From: Paracoccaceae bacterium
GTDB taxonomy: Bacteria > Pseudomonadota > Alphaproteobacteria > Rhodobacterales > Rhodobacteraceae
Direction: 5' to 3'
DNA length: 47,980 bases
NCBI GenBank assembly: GCA_026707935.1
Contig: JAPOVX010000151.1
Span: 1 to 47,980, forward strand
Under the pieces are notes generated by a model, which had not been told where the DNA came from, did no database searches, and saw only the letters and a list, made by a program, of their open reading frames with translations. Position 1 is the first letter of the stretch. The number at the start of each line of letters is the position of its first letter. Shown here in pieces: positions 26,771 to 35,692 of this stretch. A program made the position numbers and the translations under genes.

Positions 26771-27922
26771 TCAGCCGCTGGCATTGATTTCATCGAGTAC
26801 ATCGAAGCCTTCATGCGACAGCTTGCTCTCGAAATCCGGACGTTGATCCTCGCTCGCGGGTTCGGTCGGATAGTTGCTGCTCCGGCTGGTCCACACCGAT
26901 CGCATGCCGTGCCGGTTCGCGCCAGCAATGCGGCGTTCCAGATTGTTGCCGACCATGATGCAGCCGGGATAGTCGTCCTCGGTCCTTCCGGGTGCCGGCG
27001 TTGCGGGCTCGAAGACGCGCCAGTCAGGTTTGAAGGCACCGAAGGTCTCGGATATTGCGTAGGCGTAAAAAGATCCAAGAACTCCAACGCCTTGTGAACA
27101 TTCTCGAAGCTCTTATCGAGCCAATCCGCAACGAGTGCAGCCAGAAAACCGCCCCGCCTGGGTTCGGCCACAAGCCTGTCTCCGCCGGGGATCGGATCAG
27201 CCTGACGTACGATTTCGTCCTCTCGGAAGACCTGCGCGTTTTCGTCGATCAACCTGTCACCGCTGTCGTGTATGATCGCCTTTGTACCCTTCGCCTCCGC
27301 CCGGACGCGGCCTGGAATCGAGGCTTCCAGTTCGTCCCAGGGCATGAACGGCATGATGCGCAGATCGAAATTCCTGCCAAGCCTGAATTCAGGAGCGACG
27401 TTTTGGCTCTTCATTTGGTTGCGCAGGTGATGCCGGTCGTAGATTCCCGGTTCGTTCAGCATCCCACCGGGCAGTCCGGGGATGCGCGCCCCGTTCGCTC
27501 CGCCTCCAGTGCCACAACACCTGGAAACCGCGGTGTCGTTGGTGCAGCGCCTCTCGGGACTGGCGGCGAATGCGTGTTTCCCCGGTTCGGAAAAGCGCGT
27601 GACACGACCGGATTTCAAAGGCAGGCGCTGTCTCTTGCGCCGCATTTCACCTTCGCAGCTTCGTGTGGAGCTCTCCCCCTGCATTGGTTGGTCGTTTCCG
27701 CTCAGACAGACCCGGACACGCTCCATTTCACAAGAAATCTGAATGTCCCAGTCCCACCAGATCGCGTACTCGACGGCATGAACCGCGTCCCCGAACCGCG
27801 CAGGATGCGTGGAGGAAGCCGATGGTCCATCGCGCTCGTGAACACAATAACCGACCGCCCGGAAAGGGTGCACCCGAAAAACCCCTGTATTGAGTGATTC
27901 GAGAAATTTGTTTTCATCGAGG
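26771..27922 (-). pseudogene. Unrecognised domain plus HAD phosphatase, frameshifted, copy 2
   Basis: Counterpart of 14443-15594. The N-terminal domain reads ILDENKFLESLNTG, VGYCVHERDG, YAIWWDWDIQ, SEPGKHAFAA and PFMPWDELEASIP. HAD motif I is IIHDSGDRLIDE, in which the usual Thr after the second Asp is changed to Arg. The frame shifts after FLDLF at the same five-T run as in copy 1 (near 27,060-27,070), then continues FKPDWRVFE and VGNNLERRIAGANRHGM, ending at 26771. A long minus frame to 27873 runs through both parts only by staying in the wrong frame for the C-terminal half. About 15 percent of residues differ from copy 1. Confidence 0.75.
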
Positions 27923-27924
27923 AT

Positions 27925-28472
27925 CCTTGTCCAAGCGCGGAAAAGAGCCGGGATTCGGGCATCTGGACACAGTCACCTGCTTGCGAGGTCTGAGCGAGAA
28001 GGAGGCATCGCGGTTTCCGCCGAAGTTTCGCGAACACGAGGGCAATTTCACCGGATTCCGGCTTGAGGGTGTCGTCGCAGGCTGCAGGCCCCGGTGGCCA
28101 GTGCAAAGGTTAAAACGGCGATCCCGGCAACAACCTGTGTCCGTTGATTCAAGGCGATCCGCTCATCAAAACCCGGACAGTCATCCCCATCGCCGCGCTG
28201 TGAAGACAGGCCGATTCGTGATACGGGATGCCCATGCGCCCGTCCGAGCATCGAATGAGCCCGTGCAGCCGTCGTGGCGACCGGCATGTGGCTGTGGTTT
28301 CGCCGAGGGAACGGCACAGACGCGGTTCCCGGGGGGCGCCCCTGGGGCTCGCGAGTCAGGTGGCGTCGGTCGACAGCCGAGTCCACGCGTGACGGACCGC
28401 TCGAATCGGAGGACGGTGGCGCGCACGGAAAAAGCGATCGCCGCCGGATCGGACGATCCGCCCGTGGAGCCG
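27925..28472. other. Gene-free interval before recQ
   Basis: An open plus-strand frame continuous with recQ crosses the whole interval, but its residues (Arg/Pro-rich, no family resemblance) look non-coding. Bases 28,085-28,130 resemble 15,746-15,790. A minus frame with VVAGIAVLTFALATG looks like a truncated signal or membrane segment. No promoter was confidently placed. Confidence 0.45.
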
Positions 28473-30347
28473 ATGCGCCGCTCCGGACATCGCGTTTACA
28501 GCGAAGGAATTGAAGCCGGGACCGCGGGCACGGTGCTGCGGAAGGTGTTCGGGTTCGCGGAGTTCCGTCCCGGGCAACGGGCAGTAATCGAGGCGCTGCT
28601 AGCGGGCCGCGACGCGCTCGCAGTGATGCCGACGGGCTCGGGCAAATCGCTGTGCTTCCAGATCCCGGCGCTGGCAATGGATGGCCTGACAGTGGTGGTG
28701 TCGCCGCTGGTTGCGCTTATGCAGGACCAGGTGACAGCGCTCAGGCTCGCTGGTGTCGCGGCGGACAGTATCAACTCGGGCAACAGCCGGGACGAGAACG
28801 TCCTGGCCTGGCGCCGTGCGGCTGCGGGCAAGACGCGGCTCCTCTACATGGCCCCCGAGCGGCTGATGACCGAACGCATGCTGGCGGCATTGGCGCGATT
28901 ACCGGTACGGCTCTTCGCCATCGACGAAGCCCACTGCATATCGCAATGGGGCCCGGCATTCAGGCCGGAGTATGCCGACCTTCGCCGGCTGAGGGAGCTG
29001 TTTCCTGGAATACCTATCGTGGCGTTGACGGCAACGGCGGACGACGTGACCCGAAATGACATCGCCGGGCAGCTCTTCGGTGGCGACGTCGAACAGTTCG
29101 TGCTTGGCTTCGACCGCCCCAACATCCGTCTCTCCGTGGAGATGAAAAGGGACTGGAAGCGACAGCTCCGAGGCTTCGTTTCCCGGCACGAGGGAGAGAG
29201 CGGCATCGTCTACTGCCTCTCGCGCAGGAAGACTGAAGAGACCGCGACGTACCTGTCTGCGGACGGGATCCGTGCGCTGCCCTATCACGCCGGGATGGAT
29301 TCGGCCGAGCGGGACGCCTGCCAGAATATCTTCATGACAGAGCCCGGAGTGGTTATTGTGGCCACGATCGCGTTCGGCATGGGGATCGACAAGGCGGACG
29401 TCCGCTACGTCTTCCACGCCGACCTGCCAGGTAGCATCGAGGCCTACTACCAGGAGATCGGCCGCGCAGGGCGCGACGGCGCGCCGTCCGAAGCACACAT
29501 GCTCTACGGTCTCGAGGACATCCGCATGCGCCGCCAATTCGTCGAGAACGAGGATGCGGGACCGCAACGCAAGCGGCGCGAGCACAAACGCCTGGATGCG
29601 CTGTTGGGATACTGCGAGGCACCTGAGTGCAGGCGGGTGGCCCTGCTCGATTACTTCGGGGAACGGATCGAGGCCTGCGGCAACTGCGATGTCTGCCTCA
29701 ATCCGTCGGAGCGTCTCGATGGGACCGAGGATGCCCAGAAGATCCTGTCGGCCGCCTACCGATCAGGCCAGCGTTTTGGCGCGGCGCACCTGATCGATAT
29801 CATCCTGGGCAAAGAAACCGAAAAGGTCGTACGCTTCGGCCATCATCGGTTCCCGACATTCGGGGTGGGCGTGTCGCGGGGCAAGAACGAGTGGCGCTCA
29901 CTGATCCGGCAGATGGTGGCGACCGGGTTCCTGCGCCTCGATGTCGGGGGGTATGGTGGCCTCGGAATCACTGAAAGGGGCATGGCCCTGCTGCGGGGAA
30001 AGGGCGTGTTCCTGTACCGGGAGGAAACGGTGATGGTTCCTGCTCAGGCAAAGGGCCCGAAGGCCCAGGCGCCGCACCGCGACCGGATGGAACGTCCCCT
30101 GTCCGAGAAAGATGCGGCTCTTCTGGCGACCCTCAAGGCATTGCGTTTGGAGATTGCGCGGGAACGCGGAGTGCCTGCCTACGTCGTGTTCCCGGACCGT
30201 TCACTGATCGACATGGCGCGCCGCCAACCGGGCACCAAGGCGGAGTTCGCAGAGGTGAACGGCGTCGGGGCGGCCAAGCTGGAGCAATTCGCCGAGGTGT
30301 TTCTGGCGACGATCGATGCCACTCTTGCCGAAACCGGCGGCAGTTGA
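28473..30347 (+). CDS. recQ: ATP-dependent DNA helicase RecQ
   Basis: 3'-to-5' helicase acting in recombination and fork repair. ATG 28473 gives 624 residues, close to the usual 600. The open frame extends to 27894, but the extra 193 residues are unlike RecQ. Domains in order: helicase lobe 1 with RPGQ (Q motif, about 32-35), MPTGSGKS (Walker A, 52-59) and DEAHCISQWG (151-160); lobe 2 with YHAGMDSAER and QEIGRAGRDG; the RecQ zinc site with Cys386, 402, 405 and 408 (CGNCDVC); a winged helix; and an HRDC domain from about 545 (LKALRLEIARERGVPAYVVF). It stands alone between the repeat block and the aminotransferase gene. Confidence 0.95.
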   Translation: MRRSGHRVYSEGIEAGTAGTVLRKVFGFAEFRPGQRAVIEALLAGRDALAVMPTGSGKSLCFQIPALAMDGLTVVVSPLVALMQDQVTALRLAGVAADSINSGNSRDENVLAWRRAAAGKTRLLYMAPERLMTERMLAALARLPVRLFAIDEAHCISQWGPAFRPEYADLRRLRELFPGIPIVALTATADDVTRNDIAGQLFGGDVEQFVLGFDRPNIRLSVEMKRDWKRQLRGFVSRHEGESGIVYCLSRRKTEETATYLSADGIRALPYHAGMDSAERDACQNIFMTEPGVVIVATIAFGMGIDKADVRYVFHADLPGSIEAYYQEIGRAGRDGAPSEAHMLYGLEDIRMRRQFVENEDAGPQRKRREHKRLDALLGYCEAPECRRVALLDYFGERIEACGNCDVCLNPSERLDGTEDAQKILSAAYRSGQRFGAAHLIDIILGKETEKVVRFGHHRFPTFGVGVSRGKNEWRSLIRQMVATGFLRLDVGGYGGLGITERGMALLRGKGVFLYREETVMVPAQAKGPKAQAPHRDRMERPLSEKDAALLATLKALRLEIARERGVPAYVVFPDRSLIDMARRQPGTKAEFAEVNGVGAAKLEQFAEVFLATIDATLAETGGS

Positions 30348-30440
30348 AGATAATCGAATCCGGACTGACTGACCCTTTGGCTGGAGGTTCTGGATGTCTC
30401 GTTTCGAAACGCGTACAGATGGCCCTGAATGGAGGTCGAC

Positions 30441-31628
30441 ATGTTTCAAACGCTGGCACCTGCCGAACCCGACAAGATCCTGCAACTCATCGGACTCTTC
30501 AGAGAAGACCAGAGACCGGAGAAACTCGATCTCGGGGTCGGCGTCTACAAGGATCCCGCACGCCAGACTCCGGTCATGGCAGCTGTTCGCAAAGCTGAAA
30601 TGAAGGTCATCGAGTCTCAAGCCTCGAAATCCTACCTTGGGCTCGAGGGCCACACCGGTTTCAACGCCGCGATTACCGGGCTGGCTCTCGGCGATCACCT
30701 GGATCCGGCACGAACCCGGACCATACAAGCGCCGGGAGGATCCGGTGCCATACGCATCCTTGCCGAGCTCCTGGCATCTGCGCAACCGGACGCCGTGGTT
30801 TACCTGTCTGACCCGACGTGGCCAAACCATCTTCCCACGATGACCGCAGCCGGCCTGAACACGAAGACGTACCGGTATTTCGACCCGTCAACCGGCGGCG
30901 TGCGTTTCGATTCCATGCTCGAATCACTGAGCGCGGCGGCGCCCGGGGATATTGTCGTTCTTCATGGGTGCTGTCACAATCCGACCGGTGCCAATATCTC
31001 TCCGCAGCAGTGGCCGGTACTGGCCGAATTCCTGGTTGAAAAACATCTCATACCGTTCGTCGACATGGCTTATCAGGGATTTGGCGACGGACTCGACGTT
31101 GACGCTGGTGGTTTGCGATGCCTCGCCGACGCGGTGCCGGAACTGGTTGCGGCAATCAGCTGTTCGAAAAACTTCGGAGTGTATTGTGACCGGGTCGGAG
31201 CGGCCATTCTCATCGGCCGGAATTCCAGGGAAACCGATACGGCCTTTGGCCAGCTGAAATCCCTGGCCAGGCGGAACTATTCGATGCCACCCAACCACGC
31301 GGCCGCAGCGGTCTTCACGATTCTCCAAGACTCGGGACTTCGGTCGGAATGGCATGACGAACTCGACAGGATGCGGACGAGAATGCTCAGGCTGCGGACC
31401 GAATTCGCGGATGCCCTCCGGCAAAAATCCGGAACCGGGCGGTTCGACTTTCTTGCGTCGCACCGTGGCATGTTCTCGCGCCTTGGTCTGTCGCTCCAAC
31501 AGGTCGCACGGCTTCGCTCCGAAAAGGCTGTCTATATGGTCGGTGACAGCCGAATAAACGTGGCAGGATTGCCGGATCCGGGTCTAGACAGGCTTGCTGA
31601 GTCAATCGTGAGCGTCATGAACGATTGA
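30441..31628 (+). CDS. Aromatic/aspartate aminotransferase (class I, PLP)
   Basis: 395-residue fold-type I aminotransferase of the AspC/TyrB family. ATG 30441 follows TGGAGG; an ATG four codons upstream is possible. Recognised by LDLGVGVYKD, SYLGLEGHTGFNAAI, GGSGAIRI, the HNPTG substrate loop (Asn180), FVDMAYQGFG (Asp208, Tyr211) and SCSKNFGVYCDRVGA with the PLP Lys243. MVGDSRINVAGL near the end carries the carboxylate-binding Arg. It transfers amino groups between aromatic amino acids or aspartate and 2-oxoglutarate. It lies 93 bp after recQ and converges on hemJ. Confidence 0.93.
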   Translation: MFQTLAPAEPDKILQLIGLFREDQRPEKLDLGVGVYKDPARQTPVMAAVRKAEMKVIESQASKSYLGLEGHTGFNAAITGLALGDHLDPARTRTIQAPGGSGAIRILAELLASAQPDAVVYLSDPTWPNHLPTMTAAGLNTKTYRYFDPSTGGVRFDSMLESLSAAAPGDIVVLHGCCHNPTGANISPQQWPVLAEFLVEKHLIPFVDMAYQGFGDGLDVDAGGLRCLADAVPELVAAISCSKNFGVYCDRVGAAILIGRNSRETDTAFGQLKSLARRNYSMPPNHAAAAVFTILQDSGLRSEWHDELDRMRTRMLRLRTEFADALRQKSGTGRFDFLASHRGMFSRLGLSLQQVARLRSEKAVYMVGDSRINVAGLPDPGLDRLAESIVSVMND

Positions 31629-31775
31629 AGTCGGAGTTTCCGATCGAACGCGGTCCTGCAGTATCGACCATCTGCCTTTGTGACGTCGGCCAATCGCGAT
31701 CCGTTCGGCAATCCTGTCGTGATTCCGGTCAGGCGACATTGTTAGATTCGGTCAAGCCTTGACAACATCCGCCAT

Positions 31776-32219
31776 TCAAAATGGCCTGACCACAACCAGA
31801 ATGACGATGATGACCATCAGGACGGCCGGAACTTCATTCATGAAACGAAACCGTCGCGCCGAAATCCGATTCCTGTCGGCCGCGAAGTCACGGAGTCGTT
31901 GCGCCAGCCAGAGATGGTACCAGGTCAGGCAAATGACCAGGACGATCTTGGCCCAAATCCACACTGATTGGACGGCACCCGATCCTGCTGACATGAAAAG
32001 CGCCAGTCCGAATGCCCAGGTGGCAATCATCGCCGGATTCATGATGCGCTTCAGGAGCCGCCGCTCCATTCCTGTGAAAACCGAGGAAAGTTCGCTCCCA
32101 GGAGGAGCAGACTCGGCGTGGTTGACGAACAGCCGGGGGAGATACAAGAGGCCTGCCATCCAGGAAATCACGGATACGATGTGAAACGCCTTCAACCACG
32201 GGTACAGCGAACTCAGCAT
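31776..32219 (-). CDS. hemJ: Protoporphyrinogen IX oxidase HemJ
   Basis: 147-residue four-helix membrane protein, the exact size of HemJ. ATG 32219 gives MLSSLYPWLKAFHIVSVISW, with the conserved His13, and the following MAGLLYLPRLFVNH is a family hallmark. Later helices include MNPAMIATWAFGLALF and WIWAKIVLVICLTWYHLWLA. It oxidises protoporphyrinogen IX in haem synthesis, probably binding haem itself. In many Alphaproteobacteria it sits beside hemE/hemH/rho and the chromosome origin. Here it directly borders the proposed origin, but hemE and rho are not next to it. A start at 32252 is possible but adds residues foreign to the family. Confidence 0.93.
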   Translation of the reverse strand: MLSSLYPWLKAFHIVSVISWMAGLLYLPRLFVNHAESAPPGSELSSVFTGMERRLLKRIMNPAMIATWAFGLALFMSAGSGAVQSVWIWAKIVLVICLTWYHLWLAQRLRDFAADRNRISARRFRFMNEVPAVLMVIIVILVVVRPF

Positions 32220-32252
32220 GACGCAACGATCCGTTTCTCGGCAGTGCAACAA

Positions 32253-32600
32253 ATCAATTCAATAATTTTATATATTTTATGTAGTTGTTGTAGGGGTTGT
32301 GGAAAATATGAATTACCGAACTGGAGACAGACAGTGGATTTCCTTGCACACTCGACGGAATTCTGAATTAAGTCATATTATCCCGAAGGTTAAAAGGGAA
32401 GTTGATCTCGGTCTGGTCGACGGAGTTTGAGGAAATGTTCGGGTTTTCCACGCTATGCACACCTGTTGATAACTTTTTTCCACAGGGAAATTTTCATGGA
32501 AATCATGTGCACAATGGCGAAAAACCCGGGCGAGTTCTCGAAAACTGTGGAAAAAGAAGACTTATTAACAGGTTTCTTGACACAGTATCCACAGGGCCGT
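32253..32600. other. Probable chromosomal replication origin (oriC)
   Basis: A 466-bp non-coding gap separates hemJ and maf. Its left part (32,255-32,285) is strongly AT-rich, as in a DNA-unwinding element, in otherwise GC-rich DNA. Nine-mers close to the DnaA box TTATCCACA follow: 32298-32306 (minus, one mismatch), 32378-32386 (weak), 32444-32452 (two mismatches), 32464-32472 (minus, one mismatch), 32476-32484 (one), 32546-32554 (minus, one), 32562-32570 (two) and 32585-32593 (one). The location between hemJ and maf-aroE-coaE-dnaQ fits alphaproteobacterial origins. Confidence 0.8.
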
Positions 32601-32685
32601 GCACAGGAACACGTGCAATTTGACAGCTGCTGCCCGGGAATGGATATCGCGGTGACCAACCGGAGAACCGACGAAAGGATCGACG

Positions 32686-33288
32686 ATGAAGCGACCATCA
32701 GTTGTCCTTGCATCGGGGTCTGCGACACGCAAGGGTCTTCTCGAGCGATCAGGTGTTGACGTTGATGTCAGGGTTCCCGGTATCGACGAGGCCATGGTCA
32801 CGGAGTCGCTTGTTCGCGACCAGGTCGAGCCGGAAGACATTGCCGTCTGCCTCGCGGAAATGAAAGCTCTCAGGGTCGGGACGCGAGAGCCTGAACATGT
32901 TGTTGTCGGGTGCGACCAGGTTCTCTGGTCGGGTGGCCGCGTGTTTCACAAGGCCGGCAGCATCGACGAAGCCAGGAGTGTCCTCCTGGAGTTGCGGGGT
33001 CGGTCACACAGCCTTGTTTCGGCCGCCGTTGCCGTCATTGGCGGAGCGCGCACGTGGCACGCAACCAGTCGCGCCGAACTCGTCATGCGGGACTTTTCGG
33101 ATTCGTTTCTTGAATCCTACCTGGCCCGAAACTGGCCGCGTATACAAGGCTCTGTCGGGTGCTACCGGCTCGAAGAAGAAGGCGTGCAACTCATGGCGCG
33201 GGTCAGGGGTGATCTTTTCGCGATCATGGGTATGCCATTGGTCGAACTCCTGGAGTACCTCAGGGTTCGCGGAGTCCTGCCGCGATGA
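32686..33288 (+). CDS. maf: Maf-like nucleotide pyrophosphatase
   Basis: 200-residue house-cleaning enzyme hydrolysing modified or non-canonical nucleoside triphosphates. LASGSATRKGLL (8-19) is the Maf phosphate loop, and VVGCDQVLW contains the metal-binding Asp77. The C-D-Q-V form is closer to the YceF (7-methyl-GTP) subgroup than to dTTP/UTP-type Maf, which has A-D-T. The final helix, MGMPLVELLEYLR, is typical. AAAGGA precedes the ATG. It begins a run of three overlapping genes and is the first gene right of the origin. Confidence 0.92.
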   Translation: MKRPSVVLASGSATRKGLLERSGVDVDVRVPGIDEAMVTESLVRDQVEPEDIAVCLAEMKALRVGTREPEHVVVGCDQVLWSGGRVFHKAGSIDEARSVLLELRGRSHSLVSAAVAVIGGARTWHATSRAELVMRDFSDSFLESYLARNWPRIQGSVGCYRLEEEGVQLMARVRGDLFAIMGMPLVELLEYLRVRGVLPR

Positions 33289-34136
33289 CGAACGGGGACG
33301 AATCCCGCGATGCGAAAGCCGGAGTTGTCGGCTGGCCAATCAGCCATAGCCTGTCGCCGGCCATTCACGGATTCTGGCTGAAAAAGTACCGGCTGTCAGG
33401 CAGCTATGCCGCGCTCGGGATAAGGCCAGGTGACTTTGACCGGAAATTTTCGGCTCTGCGCGAACAAGGATTTGCCGGTGTCAACGTGACGATTCCATTC
33501 AAGGAGAGGGTCCTCGAGCACGCGGCCGAGATCACGCCTGCTGCCAGGGACACCGGTGCAGCAAATACACTGACATTCAGGAAGGACGGTACAATCCATG
33601 CCGACAACACCGATATCGCCGGGTTCGCAAGGCTCGTAAAGTCCGCGGCACCAGACTGGAAGGGCCGTGACGGGCCTGTCGTCGTCATGGGAGCAGGAGG
33701 TGCCGCCCGGGCTGTCGTCTGGTCCCTGTTGGCCGAAAAGGTGCCGAGAGTTTTCATTGTCAACCGAACGGTCTCGAAGGCTGAGACCCTGTGCGCGCAC
33801 TTTGGAAACAGGCTCGAGGTCGCCAGCCCAGGCGAATTGCGGGGAATTGGCAGGAAGGTGACGATGATCGTCAACACGACCTCGCTCGGAATGAAAGGTC
33901 AGCCGGATCTCGCGGTCGAATTCGAACCCGGAATGCGATCGGCGATTGTGGTCGATATCGTTTACAACCCGTTGAAGACGGGATTCCTCAAGGCCGCGGA
34001 AAGGAACGGGAACAGGATCGTGACGGGTCTCGGAATGCTGCTTCACCAGGCAGCACCGGGATTCGAACGCTGGTTTGGCGTATCTCCGGAAGTGGACAGC
34101 GAACTCCACGAAACGATAGCGCGGAAACTTAGATGA
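33285..34136 (+). CDS. aroE: Shikimate 5-dehydrogenase
   Basis: Reduces 3-dehydroshikimate to shikimate with NADPH. 283 residues, start overlapping maf by 4 nt (ATGA). Seen: GWPISHSLSPAIHGFWL (substrate Ser pair), GVNVTIPFKERV with catalytic Lys73, ADNTDIAGF with its Asp, the dinucleotide loop VMGAGGAARAVVWSL, NRTVSKAE, and the C-terminal GLGMLLHQAAPGFERWFG. A complete, normal AroE. Confidence 0.96.
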   Translation: MTNGDESRDAKAGVVGWPISHSLSPAIHGFWLKKYRLSGSYAALGIRPGDFDRKFSALREQGFAGVNVTIPFKERVLEHAAEITPAARDTGAANTLTFRKDGTIHADNTDIAGFARLVKSAAPDWKGRDGPVVVMGAGGAARAVVWSLLAEKVPRVFIVNRTVSKAETLCAHFGNRLEVASPGELRGIGRKVTMIVNTTSLGMKGQPDLAVEFEPGMRSAIVVDIVYNPLKTGFLKAAERNGNRIVTGLGMLLHQAAPGFERWFGVSPEVDSELHETIARKLR

Positions 34137-34741
34137 CGGCTTCCGTTTACGTGCTTGGCTTGACCGGGTCGATCGCATCCGGAAAATCGACTGCAGCCGG
34201 CTACTTCAGGGCTGCCGGTGTCCCGGTTTGGGATGCGGATACGGCCGTCGGAAGGATCTACGCACAGGACCGCGATGTCATTGCCCGGGTTTCGGAGATC
34301 TGTCCGGAAGCCGCCAGGGAAGGGAAAATCGATCGGGATGTCCTGCGCCGGCGCATCCAGACCACGCCGTCCCTGCTTGGGAAGATTGAAGCGATCGTCC
34401 ATCCGCTTGTTCGTGCCGACAGGGATACGTTCATCGAGAAGGCGGCGGAATCCGGGAGCCGTCTTGTCGTGTGCGAAATCCCCCTGCTGTTCGAAACCGG
34501 CGCGGAGACGTCATGTGACGGCGTTCTGGCCATGGTGACGACTCCTGAAGAAAGGCGTCGCCGGGTACTTGCCCGTCCGGGAATGTCGGAAGAAACCCTG
34601 AATGTGCTGCTTGGGCGGCAGATACCGGACGAGGAAAGGCTGTCACGGGCGGATTTCGTCATCGAATCCGGATCGCTTTCCTCCGTGGAAAGGGAAGTCG
34701 GGGCACTCATCGACAGGATCACGCACCGCGTTGCGGGCTAG
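34133..34741 (+). CDS. coaE: Dephospho-CoA kinase
   Basis: Last step of coenzyme A synthesis. 202 residues, normal length, starting ATGA-overlapped with aroE. VLGLTGSIASGKST (P-loop 12-20) opens the protein. VWDADTAVGRIY follows, with the catalytic-type Asp. IEAIVHPLV, VVCEIPLLFETG and R-rich ERRRRVLARPGMSEE then form the lid region. Confidence 0.96.
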   Translation: MTASVYVLGLTGSIASGKSTAAGYFRAAGVPVWDADTAVGRIYAQDRDVIARVSEICPEAAREGKIDRDVLRRRIQTTPSLLGKIEAIVHPLVRADRDTFIEKAAESGSRLVVCEIPLLFETGAETSCDGVLAMVTTPEERRRRVLARPGMSEETLNVLLGRQIPDEERLSRADFVIESGSLSSVEREVGALIDRITHRVAG

Positions 34742-34936
34742 GCAAGAGAACGGGTCCAGGACAGGCAGCCAGGCATCCCCACGGCACAGGAAACGAACGG
34801 ATCCGGAATGTTCCGCACGTCAGCACGCAAAAGTCTGCGAAGTTGGTCATTTTCAAGGTTCGAACTGCAGTGCGTTCTTTGATAAGGGAACCGGTATCGG
34901 CTTGTGGACGTGGAGTTCGAAAAGGGGAGACCGCGA

Positions 34937-35692
34937 TTGAACCGGGAAATCGTGCTGGACACGGAAACGACCGGGCTGAACCCGGAAGAAGGCCATCGAA
35001 TCGTCGAGATCGGTTGTGTCGAGCTGTCCAACCACGTTCCGACCGGCAGGACATACCACCAGTTTGTCAATCCGGAACGCGACATTCCCGAGGATGCGCA
35101 ACGGATTCACAAGCTCGGCATGGCGTTCCTTTCCGGTCAACCGCGGTTCTCTGAGATTTGCGGCCAGTTGATCGAGTTTGTCGGCGATTCCCGCCTGATC
35201 ATGCATAATGCTCCGTTCGACATGGGGTTCCTGAATGCAGAGCTCGTGGCCGCCGGTTTCCGTCCCATTGCAGGAGACCGGGCCGTGGATACCCTCGAGA
35301 TGGCGCGTGCGCGGTTCCCGGGGGTTTCGAACTCCCTGGATGCTCTCTGCCGGCGGTTCGGAATCGACAATTCCACGAGAGCGGACGCACATGGTGCATT
35401 GATCGACGCCGAGCTCCTCGCGGCAGTTTACCTGGAACTTGTCGGAGGCCGTCAGCCGGACTTGGAACTCGTCTTCGACCCAGGAGGTGCGCCGGCGCCG
35501 GGAATGGCAGGACCGGAATTGGGGGAAGCCAGAAAACGGCCGGGAAAGCGGCCGGTGTTATTGTCAAGGGAAGAACTGGAAGCGCACAAGGAATTCGTCG
35601 CCAGCATGGGAGACGATACCGTCTGGAAAAAACGATACGGATATCCTGCCCCTGCCGACGGACCGGACTCGAGCGAACCCGGATCAGCCTGA
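34937..35692 (+). CDS. dnaQ: DNA polymerase III epsilon subunit (3'-5' proofreading exonuclease)
   Basis: Proofreading subunit of the replicative polymerase, about 251 residues. TTG 34937 is preferred because it follows AAGGGGAG at good spacing and gives LNREIVLDTETTGLNP, the classical N-terminus. GTG 34904 would add 11 residues. ExoI carries Asp8 and Glu10. ExoII is RLIMHNAPFDMGFL, and ExoIII is ADAHGALIDAELLA with the His and Asp. The C-terminal part (EELEAHKEF) is the polymerase-binding tail. It is separated from coaE by about 195 bp with no obvious gene. Confidence 0.94.
   Translation: MNREIVLDTETTGLNPEEGHRIVEIGCVELSNHVPTGRTYHQFVNPERDIPEDAQRIHKLGMAFLSGQPRFSEICGQLIEFVGDSRLIMHNAPFDMGFLNAELVAAGFRPIAGDRAVDTLEMARARFPGVSNSLDALCRRFGIDNSTRADAHGALIDAELLAAVYLELVGGRQPDLELVFDPGGAPAPGMAGPELGEARKRPGKRPVLLSREELEAHKEFVASMGDDTVWKKRYGYPAPADGPDSSEPGSA

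Larger units (their letters stand above)
24869..27924. repeat. Direct repeat, copy 2 of about 3.05 kb
   Basis: Partner of 12,541-15,596, same orientation. Its left edge lies inside the recombinase remnant. Its right edge lies in the non-coding region before recQ. See copy 1 for the pattern of identity. Recombination between the two copies would delete or amplify the 12.3 kb holding the dctPQM-hyuAB-amidotransferase operon. Confidence 0.93.

Noticed and set aside
27894..28472. 193-residue N-terminal extension of RecQ
   Set aside because: The frame is open, but the residues are Arg/Pro-rich and unlike any RecQ, and part of the DNA belongs to the repeat edge. A normal RecQ begins at 28473.
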